64,000 bases of DNA from Thermohalobaculum sp039816045 (GTDB lineage: Bacteria > Pseudomonadota > Alphaproteobacteria > Rhodobacterales > Rhodobacteraceae): NCBI GenBank assembly GCA_039816045.1, contig JBCBYB010000018.1:1-64000 (forward strand), in the 5' to 3' direction. Of this stretch, positions 1-8,797 are shown piece after piece. The position numbers and the translations under genes are program-made. Each line of letters starts with the position of its first letter. Position 1 is the stretch's first letter. The notes under the pieces are model-generated. The model was not told the origin of the DNA, did no database searches, and saw only the letters and a program-made list of their open reading frames with translations.

Positions 1-249
1 CGGCTGAGAGGTCTCGCTCGCCGGGGCCGCTTTGTCCGCGGACGCCACGCCAATCTCGGCCTCCTCGAGAGTGAGTTCGAGCTGCTCCAGGGTCTCGGAT
101 CTGGCGCCGAACCGGTGCCGGCGATGCCCGGAGAACGGGTCCAGGCGCAGCACGCTCTCAGTCAGCGCGAAGAGACCGTTGAACCCCTTTCGCATGTCCG
201 TGACCCTGGTCGCCAGCCCAACCTTGGTGTTCGCCGCCATCGGGATCAT
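1..249 (-). pseudogene. IS66-family remnant: tnpB 5' end fused to tnpC 5' fragment
   Basis: Reading leftward from an ATG at 249, the frame gives MIPMAANTKVGLATRVTDMR and continues to a DPFSGH motif, the typical first 42 residues of IS66 TnpB. At about 124 it passes without a stop into RHRFGARSETLEQLELTLEE, typical of the N-terminal region of the IS66 TnpC transposase. The fragment leaves the window at base 1. Most of tnpB is missing, so this is a deletion fusion and cannot give active TnpB. The tnpA remnant overlaps it by ATGA, as in intact IS66 elements. Family assignment rests on recognised motifs only. Confidence 0.75.
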
Positions 250-560
250 GACGGCCGCCGAATGGCCGACAGCACGCGGACCAACGCGTCCTCGTCGACC
301 GTGTCATCGCACCGGATTCGCCGACCGCAGGGCCCTCGATATCGATCGGGCTTCGAGGTGTCAATGCCGCCCCACCGCCTGCTCTTCCCCTTGGGTTCCG
401 TCGACAATCTCGACCGGCAGAAGCGTCGGCCCGGAAGCCACCTCTGCAAACTGAGGACCACACATCCAGGCGTGAAGCAGGTTGGCATTGAGATGGTGCC
501 GGCGAGCCACCGCGGCGACCGACGCTTCCACGCTTCCATGCGCCGCTTCGCACCGTTGTT
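246..560 (-). pseudogene. IS66-family tnpA (Orf1) remnant, frameshifted
   Basis: Two minus-strand frames together give the C-terminal part of an IS66 Orf1 protein. From about 558 one frame reads VAAVARRHHLNANLLHAWM and LPVEIVDGTQG, then stops at 361. Another frame covers the end with DEDALVRVLSAIRR and stops at 246, overlapping the tnpB start by ATGA. The 5' part of the gene is gone and the sequence becomes IS5-like on the opposite strand. The frame change and truncation mean it is not functional. Confidence 0.7.
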
Positions 561-905
561 CGCGAAAGCGCCGTCACCGCGCCCTCGGCCGCCGACGGCC
601 GGCAACTCCAGCGCCTCGTCAGCCGGGAGAACACCGGCTCGGAGGTCCGGACCGATACTACATACCGCTCACAGCGCAACAAGGCCTGGTTGGCGAAGCG
701 CCTGATGGTCGGCCGCATCCACCGTCGCAAGCCGGCGGGCAAGCCGATGCCCAGGCACGCCGCGCGGGCGACCGCGCAGATGTCCGCGATCCGTGCGGCG
801 GTCGAGCACGTCTTCGCCCACGAGAATTCTCCTGCCCATCATCGGGATCGCCAAACCGGACCAGTCGTCGGCGAGGCTTGGTCAGCGCTGACTGTTCTGA
901 AGTCC
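555..905 (+). pseudogene. IS5-family transposase C-terminal remnant
   Basis: The plus frame reads VSRENTGSEVRTDTTYRSQ, then KRLMVGRIHRRKPAGKPMP and MSAIRAAVEHVFAHE. These are the conserved C-terminal DDE-domain blocks of IS5-family transposases; the last block carries the catalytic-Glu region. After about 830 the reading frame slips: LPIIGIAKPDQSS appears in another frame, and the end is degenerate. There is no N-terminal half. It abuts the IS66 tnpA remnant on the opposite strand, so one element probably inserted into or recombined with the other before both decayed. Confidence 0.7.
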
Positions 906-937
906 GGCCGACGCCAGCGCGCGTTCGGTGCGCTCTG

Positions 938-2311
938 TTACGGGTCGGCCGAACGCAACGTGATACGGGCCGAGAGACCGGGCTGGGTCTGCTCCGGCGC
1001 GGCGTCGCCGAGAGTAAGGCTGCCGCCGTGGAGCTTGGCAAAAGCAATCACGAGAGCGAGACCGAGCCCGCTGCCCTCACCTCTGCTCGGGTCAAGGGTG
1101 ACGAACCGCCCGAGCACGCGCGTCCGCTCGGCCTGAGGAATGCCGGGCCCATGGTCCTCGACGCTGATCCAGGGCTGCGGCATCGCGCCGGTCGCTATCC
1201 GTACCGTGCTTCCAGTGGGGGCATAGCGCAGCGCGTTGTGCACTAGGTTTGCCAAGGCCTGGGCCAGAAGCTGTCTGTGGGCGGAGACGCATACGGCCTC
1301 GGCATCAACCGCAAGGGCGACCCCGGCCTCCGTTGCGGCAGGGGCATAGAGCGCGCCGATTTCATCTGCCATTTCCGCAAGGTCCACGGTTTGAAAGGCC
1401 TCTCGCCCGAGCCCAGCCTCGGCCCGGGCGATCTCGATCAGCGAAGAGAAGGTGGAGAGCACACCGTCCGCCTCAGCGGTTGCCCGCGCTGCGAGGTCTG
1501 CCCTGCGTTCCGGCGCCTGATCGGGAGCGGCCAGTTCCTCGGTGATCGCACGAAGGCGGGTCAAGGGGCTGCGAAGATCGTGCGCGAGGCTGTCAGTCAC
1601 AGTCCGCAGGCTGTCGACCAACGCTTCGTTGCGATCGAGCATCGCGTTCAGCGTGCCGGCCATCCGATCGAATTCGTCGCCCGATCCTCGCATGGGCACA
1701 CGGCGGGCGAGATCACCCTCTACGATCTCACCCGCGGTGCGCTGAATCTCCCCGATGCGGCTCAGCACAAACCGGCTGAGCAGCCAGCCCGCGAGCAGAC
1801 CGAGGACGAGAGCGGCTCCGAGCGCCACCGCTCCGGCCGACAGCATGACCTGCTCAAGCAAGCGTCGCGCGTCGGCGTCGCGCCCGACCAACAGACGCTC
1901 GCCCCCGGCCAAACCGACCACGAGCCCCTCGACCTCGGCGACGCGGTCCCGGTCCGTCCGATAGAGTGAGAGACTGACCCAGCCCGCCGCGGGGGGCACG
2001 GTGGGTGGCCAGGCCTGGAGATTGCCGGCAAGCGGCCGCCCGAACCGGTCGGTCAGCAGATAGACCGCATCCCGCTGTGCCGCGGTGGCCAGACGCCGCT
2101 CGATCGCTCGCGCAAGACCCAGCATTCCGCCTTGGCCATAGTCGTCCGCTAGCCCGTCGAGTTCGGTTGCCACAACCTCGCGCACCTCGGTCTCAATCAG
2201 CCCCGTCATGCGCCAATAGAGCGTGCCGAGCACCGCCGTGGTGATCAGGATCGTGAGCGCCAGATGCGCCGCCAGCAGCCGCCCGGTCGCGCTGCGGACA
2301 AGGCGGATCAT
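938..2311 (-). CDS. Sensor histidine kinase
   Basis: 457-aa inner-membrane histidine kinase. Visible in order: a membrane segment at about residues 13-33, a periplasmic sensor region of about 125 residues, a second membrane segment at about 158-180, a HAMP linker, and a HisKA box SLAHDLRSPLTRLR with the phosphorylated His at about 244. The ATPase domain follows with an N box (NLVHNALRYAPTG), G1 (DHGPGIP) and G2 (GSGLGLALV). Its start overlaps the stop of the upstream response regulator gene by ATGA, so the two are translationally coupled partners. The neighbouring HtrA gene hints at an envelope-stress role, but the ligand cannot be read from the sequence. Confidence 0.92.
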   Translation of the reverse strand: MIRLVRSATGRLLAAHLALTILITTAVLGTLYWRMTGLIETEVREVVATELDGLADDYGQGGMLGLARAIERRLATAAQRDAVYLLTDRFGRPLAGNLQAWPPTVPPAAGWVSLSLYRTDRDRVAEVEGLVVGLAGGERLLVGRDADARRLLEQVMLSAGAVALGAALVLGLLAGWLLSRFVLSRIGEIQRTAGEIVEGDLARRVPMRGSGDEFDRMAGTLNAMLDRNEALVDSLRTVTDSLAHDLRSPLTRLRAITEELAAPDQAPERRADLAARATAEADGVLSTFSSLIEIARAEAGLGREAFQTVDLAEMADEIGALYAPAATEAGVALAVDAEAVCVSAHRQLLAQALANLVHNALRYAPTGSTVRIATGAMPQPWISVEDHGPGIPQAERTRVLGRFVTLDPSRGEGSGLGLALVIAFAKLHGGSLTLGDAAPEQTQPGLSARITLRSADP

Positions 2312-2988
2312 CCCGCCTCGCTGAGCATATAGCCGGCCCCGCGCACGGTTCGGATCAGCGGCGCGCCCTCGGCGTCGATCTTCTTGCGAAGTCGGCTGAT
2401 ATGAACGTCGATGACATTAGTCTGAGGATCGAAGTGGTAGTCCCAAACGCCGGATAGCAGCATGGTGCGGGTCACCACGCGCCCTTTGCGGCGCATGAGA
2501 TACTCCAGCATCTGGAACTCTCGGGGCTGCAGGGGGATCTCCCGGTCCCCGCGCCGGGCGGTGCGGGCAATCAGATCGAGCTCCAGATCGCCGCATGTGA
2601 GGCGGGTCTCCTCCTGAACCGCAGCGGGGCGGCGCAGGAGCGCATGGGCCCGCGCCGACAGTTCCTCATAGGAGAACGGTTTGACGAGGTAGTCGTCCGC
2701 CCCGGCTCGCAACCCTTCGACCCGTGAATCGACGGCACTCATGGCAGTGAGCATCAGGACAGGCGTTGTAATCCCCGCTGCCCGCAGGGAGCGCAGGATC
2801 GAGAGCCCGTCCAATCCCGGCAGCATTCTATCGAGCACCAGGAGGTCGAACGCGCCGCCGGTTGCCTCGTACAGCCCGTCGCGCCCGTCGGGCGTGTGGA
2901 CGACGGCATATCCCTCCTCGGTAAAGCCGCGGAGAATGAAGGACGCCATCTCGGCGTCGTCCTCGATCAAGAGTATGCGTCTGCTCAC
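2308..2988 (-). CDS. OmpR/PhoB-family response regulator
   Basis: 226-aa DNA-binding response regulator. The receiver domain has the acidic pair ED at 10-11, the phospho-acceptor Asp53 (VLDRMLPGLDG), the switch Thr (LMLTAMSA) and Lys in LVKPFSYEE. The C-terminal winged helix ends with DVHISRLRKKID and TVRGAGYML, typical of the OmpR class. It is the first gene of a minus-strand pair with the downstream histidine kinase (4-bp overlap). About 70 bp separate it from the end of the htrA-type gene upstream, so all three could be co-transcribed. The target genes are not evident. Confidence 0.94.
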   Translation of the reverse strand: MSRRILLIEDDAEMASFILRGFTEEGYAVVHTPDGRDGLYEATGGAFDLLVLDRMLPGLDGLSILRSLRAAGITTPVLMLTAMSAVDSRVEGLRAGADDYLVKPFSYEELSARAHALLRRPAAVQEETRLTCGDLELDLIARTARRGDREIPLQPREFQMLEYLMRRKGRVVTRTMLLSGVWDYHFDPQTNVIDVHISRLRKKIDAEGAPLIRTVRGAGYMLSEAG

Positions 2989-3057
2989 GGTCGTCCGGTT
3001 CCTCGGGGGCGTGCCCTGATATGGGCGGCCCAGCGGCCGCCCTGCAAGGGTGCGCGG

Positions 3058-4488
3058 TCAGCCGAGGCTGAGGCCCACGAAGATCTCGGAGCCGCGCCGG
3101 TTGATCAGCATCAGCGCATTGTCGCCGGCGTTGCGGAGAACCCGGTTGAGATCGCGCGGGCTCTCGACCAGATCGCTGCCGACACGCAAGACCACATCGC
3201 CGACCCTGAGGCCCGAGCGGTCCGCCGCCCCGCCCCGCTTGACCGACGTGATGACGGCTCCGCGCAGATCCGGATCGAGACCCATGCGGTCTCGCGTCTC
3301 CGGATCGAGCCGCGCCAGCGTCGCACCGAGGGTGTCGCTATCGCGGCCCTTGCGGTCTCGGTCGAGGGAGGCGCGGCGGTCGCGCTCCAACACGCCAATG
3401 GTGATCTCGCGCTCGATCTCCCGGCCATCGCGGAGGACTTCCAGCGTCACAGGCGTCCCGGCGCGCGCACGGCCCACCAGCTTCGGAAGGTCCCGGCTGG
3501 TCTCCACCGCATCACCGGCAAAGCTGAGGATCACATCGCCGCTCTCAAGCGTCCCGTCAGAGGGGCCGTCCTCGACCACGGAGGCCACAAGCGCCCCGCG
3601 CGCGGCATCGAGCCCAAGTGCCTGGGCGATCGGCGGCGTGACCCGCTGGATCGAGACACCGAGCCAGCCGCGCTCGATCTCGCCGTCATCCCGCAGGTCG
3701 GCTACGACGTCGGCGACGATGTTGGAGGCCACGGCAAAACCGACGCCGACCGAGCCGCCATTGGGCGAGTAGATGGCGGAGTTCACCCCAATCACCTCGC
3801 CGTCCATGTTGAAGAGCGGTCCGCCGGAGTTGCCCCGGTTGATCGCGGCATCGGTCTGGATGAAGTCCACATATGGGCCCGCCTGAATATCCCTCTGGGT
3901 GGCCGAGACGATGCCGCGCGTGACCGTGCCGCCGAGACCGAAGGGGTTGCCGACAGCCACCACGTCTTCGCCGACGCGCACCGCATCGCTGTTGCCAAGG
4001 GTCACGCTCGGCAGCGCGTCGTTGGTCTCCACCCGCAGCAGCGCGAGATCGGTCGCAGGATCGGTCCCTACGATCTCGGCCTGCACCTCTCCAAGCTCGG
4101 GGATGCGCACGGTGACGTAGTCTGCGCCTTCGATTACGTGGTGGTTGGTGACGATGTAGCCCTCCGGGTCCAGGACAAAGCCCGAGCCGAGCCCCTGGCG
4201 CGGTGCCCGTCCTCGGCGCCCGGACCGGTCATTCTCCCCGAACCGGCGGAAGAACTCCTCGAAGGGGTTGTCGCCCCGGCGGCGGAAGTTGAACGGCTGG
4301 TCGCTGCCCTCGCTGCTGGCGAGCACGGTGACCACGGCGGGGCTCACGCGCTCGATCAGATTGGGCAGGCTCGGGTCCTGGGCATGGGCCTCGACGCTCC
4401 ACATCAAGGCCGCCGCAACGCCCACCCCGGCGAGGACAGGCGTGACCGTCGAGGTTGGTTTGAACGGAAGGGTCATGCGTATCTCCAT
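3058..4488 (-). CDS. Periplasmic serine endoprotease, HtrA/DegP family
   Basis: 476-aa Do-like protease that degrades or refolds misfolded envelope proteins. An N-terminal signal peptide is visible (hydrophobic stretch 16-31, AHA cleavage-like site at 34-36). The trypsin-like domain has the triad His117 (TNHHVIEG), Asp147 (PATDLALLRV) and Ser221 (NRGNSGGP). Two PDZ domains follow, around 265-350 and 380-470, with a charged RDRRASLDRDRKGRD linker between them. A second ATG at 4476, also with a GGAG ahead of it, is an alternative start. It lies just upstream of a two-component pair on the same strand, which suggests envelope-stress control. Which of DegP, DegQ or DegS it corresponds to cannot be settled. 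Confidence 0.93.
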   Translation of the reverse strand: MEIRMTLPFKPTSTVTPVLAGVGVAAALMWSVEAHAQDPSLPNLIERVSPAVVTVLASSEGSDQPFNFRRRGDNPFEEFFRRFGENDRSGRRGRAPRQGLGSGFVLDPEGYIVTNHHVIEGADYVTVRIPELGEVQAEIVGTDPATDLALLRVETNDALPSVTLGNSDAVRVGEDVVAVGNPFGLGGTVTRGIVSATQRDIQAGPYVDFIQTDAAINRGNSGGPLFNMDGEVIGVNSAIYSPNGGSVGVGFAVASNIVADVVADLRDDGEIERGWLGVSIQRVTPPIAQALGLDAARGALVASVVEDGPSDGTLESGDVILSFAGDAVETSRDLPKLVGRARAGTPVTLEVLRDGREIEREITIGVLERDRRASLDRDRKGRDSDTLGATLARLDPETRDRMGLDPDLRGAVITSVKRGGAADRSGLRVGDVVLRVGSDLVESPRDLNRVLRNAGDNALMLINRRGSEIFVGLSLG

Positions 4489-4561
4489 AGCTGTGGCTCC
4501 GGAGAAGAGCCGGTCGAGCCTTAGGATGGAGCTTCCGCATGAGAAGCGCCTGACCGGAACA

Positions 4562-5617
4562 TTAAACCTTTGTCATCTCGGGCGACCGCTCGCCGATACT
4601 CCCGATCTGGTCGGCATAGGCGAAGATCCCGGGGGTGCCGCCGGTATGAAAGAACAGTACCGTCGCAGAGGGCGCCATATTGCCCGCGACCGCCAGCACG
4701 CCCGCCATGCATTTGCCGGTGTAGACCGGATCGAGGATCATCGCCTCCGTCCGCGCGGCCATCCGGATCGCCCGCTCGGTCGGCAGGTTGAGCATGCCGT
4801 ATCCAGGGCCGAGGAAGCGGTCGTTCACGATGATATCGGCCTCAGTGACAGGATTCTTCACGCCGAGCAAATCCGCGATCTCAGCGCAGCGGGCGGCGAT
4901 CCGCGGCCGTTGCAAGGATGCGGCCCGCCGCACGCAAATCCCGGAGATGGGGGTCCGGTCGCCAAGGGCACGCATGCCAAACAGGAACCCCGAATGGGTC
5001 GCACCGCTGCCGGAGGGCACCACTATGCGATCCGGTCGCAGACCGCGCTCCGCCATCTGAACAAGCAGTTCCCGCGCCGCAACCACATAGCCGAGCGCGC
5101 CAAGCGGCGGATGCCCCGGACCGAGATGGATCACATAGGGCTTGCGCCCTTCGGCCCGCAGCTTAGCCGCTAGCTCTTCCAGCGCGCGATCGGCACCGCT
5201 CTCGTCCTCGCCGACATGGAAGCTGTGGAAACGCGCACCGAGCAGCTTCTCGACCAGCACATTGCCCGACTGGCGGTAAAGACCCGAGACCCCGGAGACC
5301 CGCTCCTCATGCTGGATGTGACAGTCCATGCCGAGGCGCGCTGCATAGGCCGCCGCAAGCCGACAGTAGTTCGACTGCACGGCACCGGTGATCAGCACGG
5401 TGTCCGCACCCTCTGCCTGCGCCTTGCCAAAGGAGAACTCGAGCTGGCGTACCTTGTTGCCGCCAAAGGCCAGAGGATGGGCATCGTCGCGCTTCACCCA
5501 AATCGCAGCGCCTGCGTTCGCCGCGCTCAACCGCTCCAGACGCTCGATGGGGGTCGGGTCGGGATAGAGACAGGTCCGCGGCAACGCATCGAGACACCCA
5601 AGGGCCGTATCGGTCAT
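4562..5617 (-). CDS. D-cysteine desulfhydrase / ACC deaminase-family PLP enzyme
   Basis: 351-aa PLP enzyme of fold type II. The PLP lysine lies in FGGNKVRQLEF (about residue 52), followed by GAVQSNYCRLAAAYAARLG. The length and these blocks fit D-cysteine desulfhydrase (D-cysteine to pyruvate, sulfide and ammonia) and the related 1-aminocyclopropane-1-carboxylate deaminases. The two are hard to separate without a tree. It is the last gene of a coupled operon, overlapping the TauE-like exporter by 4 bp, so a sulfur-amino-acid role is favoured over ACC breakdown. That preference is inference from context. Confidence 0.85.
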   Translation of the reverse strand: MTDTALGCLDALPRTCLYPDPTPIERLERLSAANAGAAIWVKRDDAHPLAFGGNKVRQLEFSFGKAQAEGADTVLITGAVQSNYCRLAAAYAARLGMDCHIQHEERVSGVSGLYRQSGNVLVEKLLGARFHSFHVGEDESGADRALEELAAKLRAEGRKPYVIHLGPGHPPLGALGYVVAARELLVQMAERGLRPDRIVVPSGSGATHSGFLFGMRALGDRTPISGICVRRAASLQRPRIAARCAEIADLLGVKNPVTEADIIVNDRFLGPGYGMLNLPTERAIRMAARTEAMILDPVYTGKCMAGVLAVAGNMAPSATVLFFHTGGTPGIFAYADQIGSIGERSPEMTKV

Positions 5618-6366
5618 GTCGCACTCCCAGGGCTCAGCAGCCCGCTCCCGTCTAAGATCAAGGCAACCGTGGTCGCCACCAGAAACACTGTTACCACCTG
5701 TCGGAACAGGCGTTCGCTGACCCGCCCCGCCGCGAGGTGGCCACCCACCGTACCCAAGGCAAGCGCCGGCAGGAAGGTGGCGGCGTCGATCAGCGTCGCG
5801 GACGCAAAACCGGTAGCGACCGCCTGTCCGGCGATCAGCACCAGGTAGCAGGGCACGAAGACCGCAAGAACCGTCGCCCGGGCTGTGTTCTTAGCTCGCC
5901 CACTGGCGGTGAGATAAAGCGAGACCGGCGGTCCGATCATGGCAAGGGCGCCTCCCGTGATCCCAGCAACGCCTCCAGCAGCAAGGGCTGTTCCTCGGCC
6001 GCGGGGAACCCATTGTGCACCCCCGAGATGCGTGACCGCCAGAAGCGCCGCAAGCAAGCCCCCTGCCCCGAGCTTGAGCGCCGCCACATCTGCGGTAGCG
6101 TAGAGAGCCAGTCCCAACGGCATTGCAATGATCGCCGCCAGCGCAATCCGGAAAAAGAGACGCCGATCCACATGGGTGTGGACGACCGGCATCAGCATCA
6201 GCGCGATCGCCAGCGTCAGCATGGAGATGATCTGGAGCGAGGCCGCATCGTCCCGCAGGATCAGGATCACCGGTCCGGCCAACAGCGCGAAGCCGATCCC
6301 GGTGATCCCCTGCAGCAGGGCCGCTACCGCCACAACACCGTGGAGCACGATCTCCGCGCCGGTCAC
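5614..6366 (-). CDS. TauE/SafE-family membrane transporter (anion exporter)
   Basis: 250-aa polytopic membrane protein with about eight hydrophobic segments. The TauE/SafE pattern is visible at the start (GVVAVAALLQGITGIGFALL) and again mid-protein (AAGGVAGITGGALAMIGPPV), the duplicated glycine-rich half-motif of the family. Family members move sulfite, sulfoacetate or other anions out of the cell. The gene overlaps its upstream nucleotidyltransferase-like gene and its downstream D-cysteine desulfhydrase gene by 4 bp each, so it is probably made together with them. The substrate is not determined; sulfite or a sulfur compound is only suggested by the neighbour. Confidence 0.85.
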   Translation of the reverse strand: MTGAEIVLHGVVAVAALLQGITGIGFALLAGPVILILRDDAASLQIISMLTLAIALMLMPVVHTHVDRRLFFRIALAAIIAMPLGLALYATADVAALKLGAGGLLAALLAVTHLGGAQWVPRGRGTALAAGGVAGITGGALAMIGPPVSLYLTASGRAKNTARATVLAVFVPCYLVLIAGQAVATGFASATLIDAATFLPALALGTVGGHLAAGRVSERLFRQVVTVFLVATTVALILDGSGLLSPGSAT

Positions 6367-6995
6367 AACCGTTCACCGGATCCGGCCGGTACAATCGTCA
6401 GCTCTGGCCAGAGCGCCTGCATCCTGGCTGCCTTCGCCGCATAGCCCCCGGGCGCCGGGCAGCCGCAATTGGGTTCGATCCGCATGGCGAAGAGCGCCTC
6501 CAATCCAAACGGTGCCGCGATGTCGAGCGATCCATCGGGTTCGAGCCGCACGCCCACCGCCTGCGTCCGGCTCAGATACCGGGTGAGGCTGTCCTCGACC
6601 GACGATATGGGCGCACAGCGCGCACCGAACCGCGCTTCATACCAGAGATGAACGCGCGCCTGGTTGCGCACCTCGACCGGCGGGTGCGCACCGAAGGTCG
6701 CTGAAGCCAGGCGGATTGCGCGATCTTCCGCCTCGTAACTCACATCCGGGTCGAAATAAGCGAGGTCGATGTCATTCAGCCCATACATCGCGTCCCGCCC
6801 CGTCAAATGGTTCCAAACTGTGTTGTAGACCGCACCGGCCACGATCCGCCATCCCGGCAGGGCGAGCTTGCGCGCCCGTTCCAATCGGTCGCGTATCAAG
6901 GGGCTCGCCGCCAGGATCTCGGTCAACTTAGCTCTGCGGACCCTTTCCGCAGCGCTTATACCACACTTTTTTGCGAGGGTTTTTTTCATACCCAA
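6363..6995 (-). CDS. Nucleotidyltransferase-like protein (DUF925-type)
   Basis: 210-aa cytosolic protein. The block AGAVYNTVWNHLTGRD, then GLNDIDLAYFDPDVSYEAED and NQARVHLWYEARFG, matches the small DUF925 group, which is annotated as a nucleotidyltransferase family because of its DID-like metal motif. No substrate is known to me. It is first in a three-gene operon with a TauE-like exporter and a D-cysteine desulfhydrase. The annotated start is the longest one; a TTG at 6926 (TEILAASPLIRDRL) would be closer to the family's usual N-terminus. The start region lies very close to the divergent cobA gene, so control regions overlap. Confidence 0.75.
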   Translation of the reverse strand: MGMKKTLAKKCGISAAERVRRAKLTEILAASPLIRDRLERARKLALPGWRIVAGAVYNTVWNHLTGRDAMYGLNDIDLAYFDPDVSYEAEDRAIRLASATFGAHPPVEVRNQARVHLWYEARFGARCAPISSVEDSLTRYLSRTQAVGVRLEPDGSLDIAAPFGLEALFAMRIEPNCGCPAPGGYAAKAARMQALWPELTIVPAGSGERL

Positions 6996-7039
6996 AGAAA
7001 GTCCGTGAAACCTGCCGCGCCATGCCCTATCTTAGCGCC

Positions 7040-7909
7040 ATGAGACAGATCCTTCCGACAGATGCAATTCCGACGCATGACTGGCCCGACTTCCCGCCGG
7101 GGCTCGTTTGGTTGGTCGGCGCCGGGCCGGGCGATCCCGGTCTGCTGACGCTCCATGCCCTGAACGCGCTCCGCCAGGCCGATGTGATTGTGCACGATGC
7201 CCTTGTGGAACCGCGAATCCTGGAGTGGCGCGCGCCAGGTGCCGTGCTGGAGTTTGCCGGAAAGCGCGGCGGCAAGCCCTCGCCCAAGCAGCGGTCCATC
7301 TCGCTGCGCCTGATCGAACTTTCGCGGCAAGGCAAGCGCGTGTTACGCCTCAAGGGGGGAGATCCGTTCGTGTTCGGGCGCGGCGGTGAAGAGGCCCAGA
7401 CCCTTGTGCAGGCCGGGGTGCCAATCCGGGTGACCCCGGGGGTGACGGCGGGGACGGGTGGACTCGCTTATGCCGGGATCCCCGTGACCCACCGCGACGT
7501 GAACCAGGTGGTGACGTTTGTGACCGGTCACGATCAAAATGGACGTGTCCCCTCTTCGATCGATTGGGAGGCGATCTCCCAGGGCTCGCCCGTGATCGTG
7601 CTCTATATGGCGATGAAGCATTTCGGCCGGATCGCGGAGCGGATGATCGCGGCGGGACGGGACCCGGCCGAGCCCGTCGCCGTGGTCAGCAACGCCACCC
7701 TGGCCGACCAACGGGTTGTGGAGACGGTGCTCGAGCGCGCAGCAGCGGATGTCGAGGCGGCGGGGCTCACACCTCCGGCCATCATTTGTATTGGCCGGGT
7801 GGCGCTGTTGCGCCAGGCGCTGGACTGGCAGGCGCAAGCCGCGGGTGAACCTGTGCGGGATGCGGATCCGCTCGGCCTGCTCGGTGCTATGGCCCATGCG
7901 GCGGGCTGA
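7040..7909 (+). CDS. cobA: Uroporphyrinogen-III C-methyltransferase
   Basis: 289-aa SAM-dependent enzyme that methylates uroporphyrinogen III to precorrin-2, the branch point to cobalamin and siroheme. Motifs: VGAGPGDPGLLTLHALNAL near the N-terminus, GDPFVFGRGGEE, VTPGVTAGTGGLAYAGIP and VTHRDVNQ, then a SAM-site stretch around VVSNATLADQRV. It lacks CysG-like dehydrogenase and chelatase domains, so it is the single-function form (CobA/SumT). I take the ATG at 7040; upstream in-frame ATGs at 6971 and 7022 would run back into the divergent gene. No riboswitch is seen in the short upstream gap. Confidence 0.92.
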   Translation: MRQILPTDAIPTHDWPDFPPGLVWLVGAGPGDPGLLTLHALNALRQADVIVHDALVEPRILEWRAPGAVLEFAGKRGGKPSPKQRSISLRLIELSRQGKRVLRLKGGDPFVFGRGGEEAQTLVQAGVPIRVTPGVTAGTGGLAYAGIPVTHRDVNQVVTFVTGHDQNGRVPSSIDWEAISQGSPVIVLYMAMKHFGRIAERMIAAGRDPAEPVAVVSNATLADQRVVETVLERAAADVEAAGLTPPAIICIGRVALLRQALDWQAQAAGEPVRDADPLGLLGAMAHAAG

Positions 7910-8774
7910 GGGCGCCCAGTATCCAGGCTTCTTCGGTTGCCACAATCTTCCGATCTGCAGAGTCCACTAGACCTGGCGCGGTGAACAGGTCCGCCAGCGC
8001 TCCTGCTCGATCTAAATCAGCAAAATATGTTGCGAGCGCAGATACCTGGGCGGCATCCTTCATCTCGCCTGGTAACGGTTGGACGGGAACGAGGGACGGA
8101 TACACCTCGGCGATACAGATGGGTGATGTTGGCGGCGCGAGACCTGTCTCGAACGGCCAAACCTCTGTCTCTGCCGCAAGTGCGGAGCGCCGCCGAAGGC
8201 GCTCGAGGCAGGCGATCCCTGTGAGGGCCTGGCTGCCGACGGACCCAGCCCCCGCCAACTGCCAGACCGACTTGGGGTTGGCGCCCGGTTGCGCCCGCTG
8301 AAGCCGTTCGACGACACGCCACTCCGGCGGAAGTGCCTCACCATAGCCAGAGGGCTTTCGGCGAGGGAGACCGGGATGGTCTTGCCGCTCTCCGTTGCCC
8401 CAAAAGGGTCCTTCCCTTTCCCAGGCTAGGTTCAACTGCCCTGCGAACGCAAAACGCTCCGTCCGATTGTCTGGGCGGGCGGGAAGCGCCTCTGCCAACC
8501 TTTCCCAAAGACCAACCCAACCGGGCCGTCCGGTTAGACGCTCCGCCACCCCAGAGGGATATCCAAACGGGAAGTCGAACCCCGCAAGAACGCGTCTGCC
8601 AGCGGTGCGCTCTCGGACCAGGACAGCCTCCAACTCAGCCATTGCGGCAGCGCGGGTCGGTGGATTCTCCCGCCTGAGGCCATCGGGGGCCACCAGCGCC
8701 CACCAGATGCTGTCGCGTCCCCGCTTTGGCGTGCCAGCCGCGGACCAATCCACAACCAGAAAGCTGTCAAACAT
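7887..8774 (-). CDS. Conserved protein of the group often annotated as CbiG or molybdopterin-guanine dinucleotide synthesis
   Basis: 295-aa soluble protein starting MFDSFLVVDWSAAGTPK at an ATG at 8774. The frame stays open upstream but that part is shadow of the aldolase gene. Recognisable blocks are GFDFPFGYPSG, LWERLAEAL, GPFWGN, SVWQLAGAGSVGSQALTGI and FIEVYPSL-like IAEVYPSLVP. This family sits near cobalamin genes in Rhodobacterales and is named CbiG or a molybdopterin-guanine dinucleotide protein in databases, without clear experimental support. The N-terminal DWSA pattern suggests an RNase H-like fold (inference). It converges on cobA with a 23-bp overlap. Function is open. Confidence 0.7.
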   Translation of the reverse strand: MFDSFLVVDWSAAGTPKRGRDSIWWALVAPDGLRRENPPTRAAAMAELEAVLVRERTAGRRVLAGFDFPFGYPSGVAERLTGRPGWVGLWERLAEALPARPDNRTERFAFAGQLNLAWEREGPFWGNGERQDHPGLPRRKPSGYGEALPPEWRVVERLQRAQPGANPKSVWQLAGAGSVGSQALTGIACLERLRRRSALAAETEVWPFETGLAPPTSPICIAEVYPSLVPVQPLPGEMKDAAQVSALATYFADLDRAGALADLFTAPGLVDSADRKIVATEEAWILGALSPPHGP

Positions 8775-8797
8775 CGGCCGCCGCACCTTCTGGTGGA

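Noticed and set aside
2896..4524. 542-codon plus-strand open frame opposite the HtrA gene
   Set aside because: It is a GC-rich antisense shadow of a complete protease gene, with no ribosome site and no recognisable domain.
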